Shown: positions 16,817 to 26,859, numbered from the stretch's first letter. The stretch: DNA of 64,000 nucleotides from Klenkia soli (GCF_900103975.1 NZ_FNIR01000010.1:1-64000); one strand, 5' to 3'. Notes: generated from the letters alone by a model not told the origin. Numbers and translations: made by a program.

Positions 16817-19800
16817 TCAGGCGGTGACCGACCGGGCCAGTGCCCGGCGGGTGCGGTAGTCCTCGACGGTGAGGCACTGCAACCGGGAGTCGTCGCCCTG
16901 CTGGTTGTCCACGTAGCCCAGCGAGGCCACGTAGGGCTCGATGACGTGGATCTTCTGCAGCGGGGTGACCACGAGCAGCTGCAGGCCCAGCCGGCCGAAG
17001 AGGTCCAGGGCGAACCGGGTGGAGTCGTCCGAGCCGCGGCCGAACGCCTCGTCGATGACCACGAACCGGAAGTCGCGGGCCATCGTCGCGGCCGGGTCGA
17101 TGCCGAACTGGTAGGCCAGCGAGGCGGCCAGCACGGTGTAGGCCAGCTTCTCCTTCTGGCCGCCGGACTTGCCGCCGGCGTCGGTGTGCGTCTCGTGCTC
17201 GGCGTCGTCGTGCCGCCAGCGCTCGATCGCCGAGAACACGAACCAGGTGCGGACGTCGGTGACCGTGCGCGCCCAGCGACGGTCCTCGGCGGCGTGCCCC
17301 ACCCGGCCGCGCAGCCGGTGCACGATCCGGGCGATCCGGGCGAAGCGCTCCTCGGGGTCGGCCGTGCCGTCGTCGGTGCAGGCCCGCAGGTCGGCCCGGA
17401 AGTCCTCGATCTCCGGGGCGCCGCTGCGCCGGGCCTCCAGGGCCAGGTAGCGGCCCGGGTGGTAGTCGATGTCGTGCAGCGAGCCGTTGATGAGTGCGAC
17501 CCGCTCGGTGACCTGCGCGGCCCGTCGCTCGAGCTCGGCCAGGAACCCGGCGACGTCGCGTGCGGTGTCCTGCTCCAGGTTCGCGGTGAACGTGGCCCCG
17601 GCGCGGGGCAGCTCGTCGGTGCGCAGCCGCTCGTGCAGCTCGCGGAAGGCGTCGGCGGCGTCGCGGGAGGCGTCCAGCCCGGCCGCGGCGTCGGGGTGCT
17701 CGGCGCGGAAGGCGGCCATCGCCCGCACCATCCGGGCCTCCACCTCGGCCCGCACCGAGGTCTGCGTGGTGCGCTCGCGCTCCAGGGCGGCGCGCAGGGT
17801 GCGCTCGCGCTCGTCGACGTCGTCCAGGTCGGTGGGCGGGGTCGAGGCGATCCAGCCCCGCCGGTCCAGCCGCTGGGGCGCGGAGAGGGCGCGGTCGATG
17901 CGCAGGGCCCGGGCCACCGCGCTCCCGTCGTCCACGGCCTCGCGGGCCGGCACGGCGTCCGCGGGGTCGTCGAGCTGGTCCGGGCCCAGCCGGCGGCGCA
18001 CGCCCTCCAGCACCCGGAACGTCTCGCCCAGGGCGTGCGCGGCGGCGCCGCGGCGCTGCTGCAGCGTGGCCTGCTTGGTGGCCAGGCCGACGATGTCGCG
18101 CCGCAGGTCGTCCATGGCGCCGTCCAGCCCGAACAGGACGCCGGAGGCCGCCACCAGCAGGTCGCGCTCGCGGCCCAGCTCGGCGATCTGCCGGATCGCG
18201 CCCTGCCAGTCCAGCGCCTTCCAGTTGTCGTGGGCCGACAGCTGGGCCAGGTCGCGGCCGCGGGCCACGGTGCGGGCCCGCTGGGCGCGGACGGCGTCGC
18301 GCGCGGCACCGAGCTCGGTCAGCTGGGGCAGCAGGGCGTTCTCCGCGGCGGTCAGCGCGCGCACCTTGCCGGCGTTGTCCCAGCCCAGCACCTGGTGCAG
18401 CGGGTCGCCGCCGGGGTGCCGGTCGTCGAGGGAGTGCCGGCCGGTGCGGTCCTTGACCTGCCCGGTGCGGGTGACCGCGACGGGGGTGCGGCGGAACTCC
18501 TCGACGTCGTCGACCCGCAGGTGCGGCGCGCGGAGCGCCACCTGGGTCTCGACCCAGCCGGCCAGCGGTGAGGACCGCACCTCGAGGGTGGCGGCCAGCG
18601 ACTGCGGTGCCGGCATGGGGGAGGTGGTGGGCAGCTGCGCCGGGAGCGGCAGGTAGCCCAGCTCGGCGCCGAGGTCCTGCTCCTCGACCCAGGCGGTGAC
18701 GGCGGCGTAGTGCTGGTGGGGCACGAGCACGGTCAGCGCGAAGTCGCGCAGCACCCGCTCGGCGGCGGCGGCCCACTCGGCGTGCACGGGGGAGACCCGC
18801 ACCAGCTCGCCGGCGAACGGCAGCTCGGCGGGGTCCACGGGCAGCGCGGCGGCCAGCCGGTCGCGCAACCGCTGCGACGACCGGGGGACGACGCCGGTGC
18901 GCCCGCGCAGGCCGGTGAGCTCGTGGCCGATCTCGGCCGCCCGGGAGCGGAGCCCGGCGAGGGCGACCTCGACCTCGGCCAGCTGCTCCTCGACCTCGGC
19001 CTCGCCCTCGACCGCCCGGGCCAGGGCCTCGGCGATCTCGGTCCGCCGGACGACGAAGGCCTCGCCGTCGGCGACCGGGTCCAGGCCGGTGGCCTCGAGC
19101 AGGGCGGCGAACCGGCCGGCCCTGGTGCGCCGCTCGCGGCGGGCGACCTCCAGCTCGAGCAGCTGCTCGTCGATGTAGCGCAGCCGCTCGCCGCCGTTGC
19201 CGGTGCGCTGCATGGTCAGCGACAGCTCGCGGGCACGGGCCAGGTCCAGGTCGGTGATGCCCTGGCTCAGCGCGCGGTCGGCCGCGGCGACCTCGGCCCG
19301 CTGGGTGGTCGCCTGCGCGGCCAGCAGCTTCTCGCGCAGCCGGTCGGCCCAGGCGGGGAGGGCCGCGAGGTCGGCGTCCACCGTGACGATCTGCTCCGTG
19401 AGCACGGCGTGCCGGTCGGCGTCGGCCAGCACGGGGGCCAGCTGGGCGAGCTGGCGGCGGCCGGTGACGACGGCGTCGTGCGAGCGGGTGAGCTGGTCGA
19501 CGTGGCCCAGCAGCCGGTCCACCCAGCCCGCCGAGTCGCCGGGCTCGAGCAGCAGGTCGCGGACGAAGCCGTTGAGGTCGCCGACGGCCTTCATCGACAC
19601 CGTCTGGTGGAACAGGTCCATCGCCTGCTCCGAACCGATCCCCAGCCGATTGCGGAAGACCCGGCCGTACTCGGTGAAGGTGCCGAACACCTCGACGTCG
19701 ACCCGCGCCGAGAGCCGGCGGCGCAGGGCGGCGGGGTCGCTGCCGAACTCGGCGAGGTCCCCGGCGATCGACAGGTCGCGGTCGGCGACCAGGTGGAACC

Positions 19801-20272
19801 GGTCGGGCTGGCCGACCTCGCCCGAGCGCAGCCAGAACACCTGGCCCAGGGTCACCGTCTCGTCCAGGGCCTCGTTGCGGAACACGGCCAGCAGCGCGGT
19901 CCAGGTGCTGCCCGGGCGCAGGCCCACAGTGCGGGGCGCGCCGGTGGCGTCGCTGCGCTCGGCCCGCCAGTGCCCCTGCACGTAGGAGCGGAGGTCGCGC
20001 TCGCGGGTGGGGGCACCGGCCGCCTTGTTGTAGGACACGCCGGCCGCGGGCAGCAGCAGGGTGGTCAGCGCGTCGACGATGGTCGACTTGCCCGACCCGA
20101 TGTCCCCGGTCAGCAGGGTGTTCTGGCCGTCGGCGCGCAGCGTCCAGACCCGGCGGTCGAAGGTGCCCCAGTTGAGCATCTCGAGCCGGTCCAGGCGGAA
20201 GCCCGCCGCGGTGGAGGGGGCGTCGTCCTCGGTGGTCAGCAGCAGGTGCGGCACCGGCGGGAAGGTGGTCAC
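16817..20272 (-). CDS. jetC: JetC/MksB-like SMC ATPase of a Wadjet-type condensin
   Basis: A 1,151-residue MukB-like SMC protein. The Walker A motif GDIGSGKST is at residues 56-64, right after the family block MLNWGTFDRRVW. The long middle is charged coiled coil. The ABC signature SGGQKEK is at 1036-1042 and Walker B VVIDEAF at 1071-1077. In Wadjet, JetC and the JetA/JetB subunits extrude plasmid DNA and JetD cuts it; MksBEF complexes are the related chromosome or plasmid maintenance form. GTG 20272 overlaps the JetB-like stop by four bases. No JetD nuclease gene is seen on either side. Confidence 0.9.
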   Translation of the reverse strand: MTTFPPVPHLLLTTEDDAPSTAAGFRLDRLEMLNWGTFDRRVWTLRADGQNTLLTGDIGSGKSTIVDALTTLLLPAAGVSYNKAAGAPTRERDLRSYVQGHWRAERSDATGAPRTVGLRPGSTWTALLAVFRNEALDETVTLGQVFWLRSGEVGQPDRFHLVADRDLSIAGDLAEFGSDPAALRRRLSARVDVEVFGTFTEYGRVFRNRLGIGSEQAMDLFHQTVSMKAVGDLNGFVRDLLLEPGDSAGWVDRLLGHVDQLTRSHDAVVTGRRQLAQLAPVLADADRHAVLTEQIVTVDADLAALPAWADRLREKLLAAQATTQRAEVAAADRALSQGITDLDLARARELSLTMQRTGNGGERLRYIDEQLLELEVARRERRTRAGRFAALLEATGLDPVADGEAFVVRRTEIAEALARAVEGEAEVEEQLAEVEVALAGLRSRAAEIGHELTGLRGRTGVVPRSSQRLRDRLAAALPVDPAELPFAGELVRVSPVHAEWAAAAERVLRDFALTVLVPHQHYAAVTAWVEEQDLGAELGYLPLPAQLPTTSPMPAPQSLAATLEVRSSPLAGWVETQVALRAPHLRVDDVEEFRRTPVAVTRTGQVKDRTGRHSLDDRHPGGDPLHQVLGWDNAGKVRALTAAENALLPQLTELGAARDAVRAQRARTVARGRDLAQLSAHDNWKALDWQGAIRQIAELGRERDLLVAASGVLFGLDGAMDDLRRDIVGLATKQATLQQRRGAAAHALGETFRVLEGVRRRLGPDQLDDPADAVPAREAVDDGSAVARALRIDRALSAPQRLDRRGWIASTPPTDLDDVDERERTLRAALERERTTQTSVRAEVEARMVRAMAAFRAEHPDAAAGLDASRDAADAFRELHERLRTDELPRAGATFTANLEQDTARDVAGFLAELERRAAQVTERVALINGSLHDIDYHPGRYLALEARRSGAPEIEDFRADLRACTDDGTADPEERFARIARIVHRLRGRVGHAAEDRRWARTVTDVRTWFVFSAIERWRHDDAEHETHTDAGGKSGGQKEKLAYTVLAASLAYQFGIDPAATMARDFRFVVIDEAFGRGSDDSTRFALDLFGRLGLQLLVVTPLQKIHVIEPYVASLGYVDNQQGDDSRLQCLTVEDYRTRRALARSVTA

Positions 20273-20913
20273 AGGAGGTCCTCCTCGAGGCCCGTGGAGG
20301 TGGTGGGCGCAGGCTGCTGGGCGGCGTACTCGGCGAGCTTCGCGTCGAGCTCGCCCAGCCACTGGGCGTCGACGAAGGCCTTGAGCACCCGGCGCACCTC
20401 GAAGCCGCCGTCCGGGCCGGGCATGCGGCGCAGGAAGCCCAGCTCGACGACCTTGGCGATGTGCCCGTCGACCTGCTCGACCAGCCGGTTGCGGCGGCCG
20501 GGGTCGGGGAGGAAGTCGGCCAGCAGGTCGACCAGGTCGGCGCGGGTCAGCACGAGCCGGCCGCCCTCGCCGGCGTCGGCGACGACCAGCCGGCGGCGCA
20601 GCAGGGCCAGCAGCAGGCTCACCGGGAACGACAGCGACCGGCGGGCCACCAGCCGGGGGAGCGGCCGCTCGGCGTCGGGGTCCTCGGGCCGCTGCCGCAG
20701 GAAGGCGTACCCCTCGCGCTCGTCGACCACCGGCACCAGCCCGAGGACGGCGACGTGGTCGCGCAGGTCGGGCTGCAGGGCCAGCAGGTGCCGCCAGACC
20801 TCGGGTGCGGTCTCCCGGTACACGACACCGCGCATCAGCGAGGTCACCACCAGCGGCAGGTCGAGCTCGGCGCGGGCGGGGGCCCCGTCCAGCTCGGGGA
20901 GCAGTGCGGTCAT
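20269..20913 (-). CDS. jetB: JetB/MksE-like condensin subunit (DUF4194)
   Basis: A 214-residue protein at the position and size of the MukE-like JetB subunit. It has winged-helix-like segments: VVTSLMRGVVYRETAPEVWR at the front, FLRQRPEDPDAERPLPRLVA in the middle, and VVELGFLRRMPGPDGGFEVR near the end, which matches the DUF4194 pattern. The ATG at 20913 overlaps the JetA-like stop (ATGA) and its stop overlaps the JetC-like GTG start. Such tight coupling is expected for a stoichiometric complex. Confidence 0.85.
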   Translation of the reverse strand: MTALLPELDGAPARAELDLPLVVTSLMRGVVYRETAPEVWRHLLALQPDLRDHVAVLGLVPVVDEREGYAFLRQRPEDPDAERPLPRLVARRSLSFPVSLLLALLRRRLVVADAGEGGRLVLTRADLVDLLADFLPDPGRRNRLVEQVDGHIAKVVELGFLRRMPGPDGGFEVRRVLKAFVDAQWLGELDAKLAEYAAQQPAPTTSTGLEEDLL

Positions 20914-22352
20914 CGGGCGTCCTTCACGGGTGACAGCCGCGCACGGCGGCCGGCGGGGTGGGTGCTGCCGGCGCGGGGACCGGCGTCCCGGCGGGCGTAG
21001 ACGACGCGGGGCAGGGTGGCGGCGCGGGGGCGGCCGTCGGGGTCGGTCCAGGAGACGGTGTCGTCGTCCTGCCGGTCGTCGGCGGGGTCGTCGTCGGCGG
21101 GCAGCGGGAACAGCACGTCGAAGGCGTCGTCGCGCAGCGAGAGGTAGGCCATCAGCTCGGCCAGGCCGTGCTGCAGCGGGTGCTGCTCCAGCACCGTGGC
21201 GAGCTCGACGCGTGGCCGCTGCAGCAGCGCGCGGCGCACGTGGGCGGCCAGCGGCACCGGGTCGACCTGGACCTGGCCGAACAGCGCGGCCGCGGCGAAG
21301 TCCTCGTCGCCGGCCTCGGGACGGGCGCTGTCGACGGCGGCCCGGCGCGGCGGGGCGTACAGGTGCCGCTCGACCGGGAGGACGACGGTGGGGGCCAGGT
21401 CGTCCAGCTCGACCGCGAACCCGTCCAGGGCGGTCAACCCGGCCGACAGCCGGCGGGCGCGGTCCTCGATGCCGGTCAGCAGCTCGAGCACCCGGCGGTT
21501 CTCCCGCCACACCCGGTCGTCCAGGCCCGTGCGCAGGCCCTCGGCCAACCCGCGCAGCACCATCCGGGTGTGCTCGGCCGCGATGACGAGGTCGTGCTGC
21601 ACCCGGCGCATCCGGGGGTCGGTGCAGGTGCGCAGGGCGGGCAGCTCGTGCACGCGGGCCAGGAGGTCGGCGAGCTCCTCCTGCAGCCGCGGGGAGAGCA
21701 GCCGGTCGTAGCAGGCGTGGAAGCTGCGGCCCTGGTCGCCGTCGGCGATGCCGCGGCGGCCGGCGGCGACGTCCAGGGCCAGGGCGCCGTCCCCGCCGGC
21801 TATCCGGTCGCGCAGCTCGCGGTCCCGCTCGCGGAAGGCCGCCTCGACCGCGCGGAGGTCGCCCAGCAGGCCGCGGGCGGTGCGGGTCAGGTGCAGGTAG
21901 CGGTCCCGCTGGGTGGTGGGGTCGGCGGCGCCCACGGCGAGGGAGCGCAGCAGGTCCACCACGGAGTCCAGCCGGGCCGCGGTGTCCACGAAGGGCCGGG
22001 GGGTCAGGCCCGCGACCCAGGCGATGGCCAGCTCGGCCGCCGGGGTGGCGTCCATGAGCGGCTCGTCGGACCCGGGCGGGTACCAGGCGCGCAGCCAGCC
22101 GCCGTCCGGACCGGCCCAGCCGTCGAGGTAGCCGCGGGCGTCGACCTGGGCACGCGGGGTGCCGTCGAGCTCGGCCAGCAGGTCGCCGAGCCGGTCGGCC
22201 AGCTCGCCGGCCGGCAGCCCGTGCGCGCCGCCGGTGACGAACACGCGGGACAGGAACGCGATGACCAGGGGTGCGTCGTCGGCGCGGAGCAGGCGCCAGG
22301 CGGCGTGCTGCTGCAGCGCGGCGACCGCGTCGACGCTGTCGTCGACCTGCAT
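20910..22352 (-). CDS. jetA: JetA/MksF-like kleisin subunit (DUF3375)
   Basis: A 480-residue DUF3375 protein, the MukF-like kleisin bridging the SMC heads. Helical amino-terminal half (HAAWRLLRADDAPLVIAFLS), then a family-typical charged stretch (SFHACYDRLLSPRLQEELAD) and a carboxy winged-helix part (ELATVLEQHPLQHGLAELMA). The last 50 residues are acidic then basic and probably disordered. ATG 22352 is preceded by a strong GGAGGAGG. It is the first gene of the three-gene minus-strand operon. Only the gene order A-B-C is present; the fourth gene of canonical Wadjet is missing here. Confidence 0.87.
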   Translation of the reverse strand: MQVDDSVDAVAALQQHAAWRLLRADDAPLVIAFLSRVFVTGGAHGLPAGELADRLGDLLAELDGTPRAQVDARGYLDGWAGPDGGWLRAWYPPGSDEPLMDATPAAELAIAWVAGLTPRPFVDTAARLDSVVDLLRSLAVGAADPTTQRDRYLHLTRTARGLLGDLRAVEAAFRERDRELRDRIAGGDGALALDVAAGRRGIADGDQGRSFHACYDRLLSPRLQEELADLLARVHELPALRTCTDPRMRRVQHDLVIAAEHTRMVLRGLAEGLRTGLDDRVWRENRRVLELLTGIEDRARRLSAGLTALDGFAVELDDLAPTVVLPVERHLYAPPRRAAVDSARPEAGDEDFAAAALFGQVQVDPVPLAAHVRRALLQRPRVELATVLEQHPLQHGLAELMAYLSLRDDAFDVLFPLPADDDPADDRQDDDTVSWTDPDGRPRAATLPRVVYARRDAGPRAGSTHPAGRRARLSPVKDAR

Positions 22353-22445
22353 GCCTGCCCCCTCCTCCGGTGCGCGTGATCGCGTGGAGGTTAGGTCGGC
22401 GGAGGGTCCGATCCCGGTGCACCGCTCCGGGGTGTGACAGCTGAG

Positions 22446-24629
22446 CTACGTGGGGTTGCCGACACGCATCAGGCGGTCGGCCGGGACCGGACGGCCGAAC
22501 AGCCAGCCCTGGCCGGTGTCGATGCCCAGCCGGGCCAGCCGGGTGCACTGCTCGTCGGTCTCGACGCCCTCGGCCAGGACCGTGATGCCCAGCGCCCCGG
22601 CCAGCCCGACCAGCCCGCTGAGCAGCGCCCCGGCGGCGTCCGGGCCGGTGATCGAGCGGTCGAGCTTGAGCACGGAGACCGGGTAGCGCTGGAGGTAGGC
22701 CACCGAGGTGTAGCCGGCGCCGAAGTCGTCCAGGCTCACGCCCACCCCGGCGGCGGCCAGCTCGCGCAGCGGCCGGACGCCGGCTCCGACGGGGAGCTGG
22801 TCGTGCTCGGTGATCTCCAGGTGCAGCCGGTGCGGGTCCAGCCCCGTGTCGGCCAGCACCCCGCGCACCAGCTCGGCGAGCCCCGGGTCGACCATCGCGG
22901 AGCGGCCCAGGTTCACGCTCACCGTCCAGAGCGGGTCCGGCCAGCCCGCCGCGGTGGCGCAGGCCTCCCGCAGCACCCAGGCGTCCACCGCGGCACCCTG
23001 GCCCTGGGACTCCGCGATCGGCAGGAAGGTGTCGGGACCCAGCAGCCCCCGGGTGGGGTGCCGCCAGCGGACCAGCGCCTCGCAGCCCTGCACCGCCCGC
23101 GTGCGCAGGGAGACCAGCGGCTGGAACAGCAGGAGCAGCTCGCCCACCCCGGGCTCGCCGGCGACCAGCCGCCGCAGGTCGGACCCCAGCGCGAGCCGGC
23201 CGAGCACCTCCTCGCGCTGGGTGGTGGCGAACCGGGTCGCCGTGCCGCGGGCGGCGGCCTTGCTGACGTACAGCGCGACGTCGGCGTCGGCGAGGGCCAG
23301 GGGGAGCTCGCTGGCCCCGGTCAGCTCGGTCCACCCGGCGCTGCAGCGCACCGGGAAGGTGCGGTCGGCCGCGCCGACCCCGAGCACCACCGGAGCGCGG
23401 AGTGCCGAGGCCAGCAGGTCGGGCACCGCCGGACCGTCGGGGGGCAGCAGCAGGACGAACTCGTCCCCGCCGGAGCGGGCCACGGTGCCCCGCTCGCCGA
23501 CGGCGGCGGCCAGCCGCAGCGCGACCGAGACCAGCAGGTGGTCCCCGGTCTCGTGGCCGAAGGTGTCGTTGACGTGCTTGAAGTCGTCGAGGTCCAGCAA
23601 CGCCAGCCGACCCACCGGGACGTCGTCCGGGGAGCCGTCGGCGACCAGGTCGTCGAACGCGACCCGCAGCCCCCGCCGGTTGGCCAGCCCGGTGAGCGGG
23701 TCCTGCCGCGCCTGCTGCTCGCTGCCCCGGATGGTCTGCGAGCCGCGGACGATCGCCAGGGCGCCGACCAGCGCCGCGGTGCCCAGGTAGGCGGTGGTGG
23801 GCAGCCGGCCGCCCTCGTCCAGCAGCCACAGCGCGACCGGCACCAGCACCAGCGGGGTCATGCCGAGCAGCCGGGCGGACTCCGAGCGCAGCCGGCCCAG
23901 CCGGGCCCCGGTGAAGGCGGTGCGCATGTCCGGGTGCAGCGACCCGGCGACGAACAGGCAGGCGGCCACGGTCCAGAGCACGCCCGCGCCGGTCTGCGGA
24001 CCCGGCAACCGGACGCCGCCGTCGGCGGCCAGGCAGTCGTAGGTCGCCGCGGCGACCCCGCCGGCTACCAGCAGACCCATGCTGGCGCCCAGGTCGGCCC
24101 GGGTGGCGGCGAAGCGCAGCAGCAGGCAGACCAGCACCAGGTCGAACGGGGCCACCGAGACCGCCCACGGCACCCCGGGCGCGAGCGCGGCGGCGGCCGA
24201 CTGGGCGATGGCCAGCGCCACGACGGCGGCGACGACGAGCTGGTCGGTGCGGCGTCCCCAGGTCTCCCGGCGGGTGCGCCGGCGCTCGGCCGGTCCGCGC
24301 CGGAGGTGCCGGCCGAACAGGACGCCGAACAACCCGAGGGCGACGGCGACGCCGAGGGTCTGGACGACGACACCGGCGGTGGGCGCCGTCCGGGCGAGCG
24401 CGAGGGCGACCAGCCAGCAGGCCAGCATCGCCGACACGGCCAGCCACGGCCACGGTCGCGCAGGCTGGTGCCACCGCACCCCGACGAGCGGGGCCAGCAC
24501 GGACACCGCGGTCGCGGTGAGGACGGCGGGCACCCGGGTGACCGGCCAGGCGGCCAGCGGCACCAGGACGACGGCCACCGCGGCGGAGACCAGCGCCGCC
24601 GTCCGGGTGCGTCGCCCGGCGGTGGTCAC
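22446..24629 (-). CDS. Membrane GGDEF-EAL cyclic-di-GMP protein, copy 1
   Basis: A 727-residue protein with a multi-pass amino-terminal sensor region (about eight hydrophobic segments over residues 1-300), a GGDEF domain and an EAL domain. The GGDEF core ARSGGDEFVLLLP near residue 388 is intact, and the EAL domain keeps EALVRWRHP near 517, ITEHDQ, and SLDDFGAGYTS. It could both make and break cyclic-di-GMP; which dominates is unknown. GTG 24629 is preferred because AGGA lies ten bases upstream and the amino end then matches its paralogue; GTG 24665 is also open. The gene directly upstream is a close paralogue. Confidence 0.92.
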   Translation of the reverse strand: MTTAGRRTRTAALVSAAVAVVLVPLAAWPVTRVPAVLTATAVSVLAPLVGVRWHQPARPWPWLAVSAMLACWLVALALARTAPTAGVVVQTLGVAVALGLFGVLFGRHLRRGPAERRRTRRETWGRRTDQLVVAAVVALAIAQSAAAALAPGVPWAVSVAPFDLVLVCLLLRFAATRADLGASMGLLVAGGVAAATYDCLAADGGVRLPGPQTGAGVLWTVAACLFVAGSLHPDMRTAFTGARLGRLRSESARLLGMTPLVLVPVALWLLDEGGRLPTTAYLGTAALVGALAIVRGSQTIRGSEQQARQDPLTGLANRRGLRVAFDDLVADGSPDDVPVGRLALLDLDDFKHVNDTFGHETGDHLLVSVALRLAAAVGERGTVARSGGDEFVLLLPPDGPAVPDLLASALRAPVVLGVGAADRTFPVRCSAGWTELTGASELPLALADADVALYVSKAAARGTATRFATTQREEVLGRLALGSDLRRLVAGEPGVGELLLLFQPLVSLRTRAVQGCEALVRWRHPTRGLLGPDTFLPIAESQGQGAAVDAWVLREACATAAGWPDPLWTVSVNLGRSAMVDPGLAELVRGVLADTGLDPHRLHLEITEHDQLPVGAGVRPLRELAAAGVGVSLDDFGAGYTSVAYLQRYPVSVLKLDRSITGPDAAGALLSGLVGLAGALGITVLAEGVETDEQCTRLARLGIDTGQGWLFGRPVPADRLMRVGNPT

Positions 24630-24666
24630 CCCGGCATGGTCCTGCACCGGGCCCCCCGGTGGCACC

Positions 24667-26859
24667 TCAGGAGGCCAGCGGGACGGCGGGCCGGGCGTCG
24701 AGCTGCTCGGCGGGGACGGGTCGGCCGTACAGCCACCCCTGGCCGGAGTCGATGCCGAAGCCGGCCAACCGGGCGTGCTGCTCCTCGGTCTCGATGCCCT
24801 CGGCGAGCACGGCCATGCCGAGGATGCCGGCCAGGCTGGTGATGCCGGCGATCAGGTCGTCACCGGCGTCGGCGCCGGTGATGGAGCGGTCGAGCTTGAG
24901 CAGGCTGATCGGGTAGCGCTGCAGGTAGGCCAGCGAGGTGTAGCCGGTGCCGAAGTCGTCCAGGCTGATCGCGACGCCGAGGTCGGCAAGCTCGCGCAGC
25001 GCCTGCACCCCGGCGTCGACCGGCAGCTGGTCGTGCTCGGTGATCTCCAGGTGCAGCAGACGCGGGGCCAGGCCCGTCGTCGCCAGGGCGTCGCGCACCC
25101 GGTCGGCGAGGTCGGGGTCGACCATCGACGAGCGGCCCAGGTTGACGCTCACCGTGCGGTCCAGGCCGCGGGCGGCCCAGCCGGCGGCGACCGCGCAGGC
25201 CTGCCGGAGCACCAGGGTGTCGACCGCGGCGCCGTGGCCCTGCGCCTCGGCGACCGGCAGGAACGTGTCGGGGAGCAGCAGCCCGCGGGTCGGGTGCTGC
25301 CACCGCACCAGCGCCTCGACGCCGAGCACGGCCCGGCTGCGCAGGTCGACCAGCGGCTGGACGACCAGGGTGAGCTCGCCGACGTCGTCGTGCCCGGCGA
25401 CCAGGCGCCCCAGGTCCTCGCTGAGCCCGATCTGGGCGAGCACGTCGGCCCGCTGCACCGGGGCGAACTCGGTCGCGGCGCCGCGGTGGGTGCCCTTGCT
25501 GACGTAGAGGGCGATGTCGGCGTCGGCCAGGGCGAGGGAGAGCTGGCTGGCGGCGGTCAGCGGGACCCAGCCGGCGCTGCACCGCACGAGCGAGGTGCGC
25601 CGGAGCGGGCCGTGCACCGCGAGCGGGGCGCCGAACGCGGTCGCGACGACGTCGGCCACCGACGGCGCGTCGGGGTGCAGGACGAGGACGAACTCGTCGC
25701 CGCCCGAGCGGGCCACGGTGCCCGCGGTGCCGACGGCGGCCGAGAGCCGCTCGCCGACCGCGCACAGCAGGTGGTCGCCGGCCTCGTGGCCGTGGGTGTC
25801 GTTGACGTCCTTGAAGTCGTCGAGGTCCAGCAGCGCGAGGCGGCCGACGGGCTCGGTGCCCGGACGGGCGGTGAGCAGCAGCTCGTCGAAGGCGATCTGG
25901 AGCCCGCGCCGGTTGGCCAGCCCGGTCAGCGGGTCACGTCCGGCGTGGCCCTCGCTGGACCGCAGCGCCTGCGATCCGCGGACGATGGCCAGGACGGCGA
26001 CCACGCAGGCGGTGCCGAGGTAGACCGGCCACGGCAACCGGCCGCTGGGGTGCAGCGCGGCCAGGGCCAGCGGCACCGGGGCGAGGGCCACCAGGCCCAG
26101 CACCCGGCCGGACTCCGGGCGGAGCCGGCGCAGCTCGGAGCTGCGGAAGGCGGTGGCCATGCTGGGGTGCAGGGCGGCGGCCACGAACAGCGCCATCGAC
26201 ACCGCCCAGATCACCGACAGCCAGCTCTCCAGCGGCTGCAGCCGGATCCCGCTGGTGGCGGCCGCGGCGTCGTAGCCGGCGGCGGTGACCCCGCCGGCGA
26301 TGACCAGCCGGATGCTCGGGGTGAGCCGGGCGCGGGAGAACGCGAACCGCAGCAGGACGGCGGCCAGCACGACGTCCACCGGTGCCCACCAGGCGCTCGG
26401 CGGTGCGCTGTCGGCGTGCGCGGTGGTGATCACCTGCGCGGCGGCCGAGCCGACGAGGAGGAGGAGGGCCAGCTGGTCGGCGCGCCGGCCCCAGGCGGCG
26501 CGCTCCCGCGTGCGGCGGTCGGCGGGCTGCGTGCGCACGTGCTGGGCGAACATGTGCAGCAGCAGGCCCAGCCCGATGACGGTGCCGGCGTCCTGCGCCG
26601 CCTCGCCGGGCACCGGCCACCGGCCGCCGAAGGCGATCGACAGCGCCCACCCGGTGAGCATGCCGGCGGCAGCGAGCCACGGGAGCGACCTGCCCGGTCG
26701 GTGCAGGGCGATGCCCAGGAGCGGGGCGAGCACGGCCAGCACGCTGATCGAGACGACCGCGGCGGGGCGGGTGGCCGGCAGCAGCGAGAGCAGCAGGGCG
26801 ACCACGGAACCCGCGCCCAGGGCAGCGGGTGCCCAGAGCCTGGTGCGAGAGGTGATCAC
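24667..26859 (-). CDS. Membrane GGDEF-EAL cyclic-di-GMP protein, copy 2
   Basis: A 730-residue paralogue of the adjacent gene with the same architecture. Eight or so membrane segments are followed by GGDEF (ARSGGDEFVLVLHP near residue 386) and EAL (EALVRWQHP near 514, with ITEHDQ and SLDDFGTGYTS). Long stretches match copy 1 (for example QDPLTGLANRRGL versus RDPLTGLANRRGL), so the pair arose by tandem duplication. Both catalytic motifs are intact in each copy. The sensor regions differ more than the catalytic domains, suggesting different inputs. Confidence 0.92.
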   Translation of the reverse strand: MITSRTRLWAPAALGAGSVVALLLSLLPATRPAAVVSISVLAVLAPLLGIALHRPGRSLPWLAAAGMLTGWALSIAFGGRWPVPGEAAQDAGTVIGLGLLLHMFAQHVRTQPADRRTRERAAWGRRADQLALLLLVGSAAAQVITTAHADSAPPSAWWAPVDVVLAAVLLRFAFSRARLTPSIRLVIAGGVTAAGYDAAAATSGIRLQPLESWLSVIWAVSMALFVAAALHPSMATAFRSSELRRLRPESGRVLGLVALAPVPLALAALHPSGRLPWPVYLGTACVVAVLAIVRGSQALRSSEGHAGRDPLTGLANRRGLQIAFDELLLTARPGTEPVGRLALLDLDDFKDVNDTHGHEAGDHLLCAVGERLSAAVGTAGTVARSGGDEFVLVLHPDAPSVADVVATAFGAPLAVHGPLRRTSLVRCSAGWVPLTAASQLSLALADADIALYVSKGTHRGAATEFAPVQRADVLAQIGLSEDLGRLVAGHDDVGELTLVVQPLVDLRSRAVLGVEALVRWQHPTRGLLLPDTFLPVAEAQGHGAAVDTLVLRQACAVAAGWAARGLDRTVSVNLGRSSMVDPDLADRVRDALATTGLAPRLLHLEITEHDQLPVDAGVQALRELADLGVAISLDDFGTGYTSLAYLQRYPISLLKLDRSITGADAGDDLIAGITSLAGILGMAVLAEGIETEEQHARLAGFGIDSGQGWLYGRPVPAEQLDARPAVPLAS

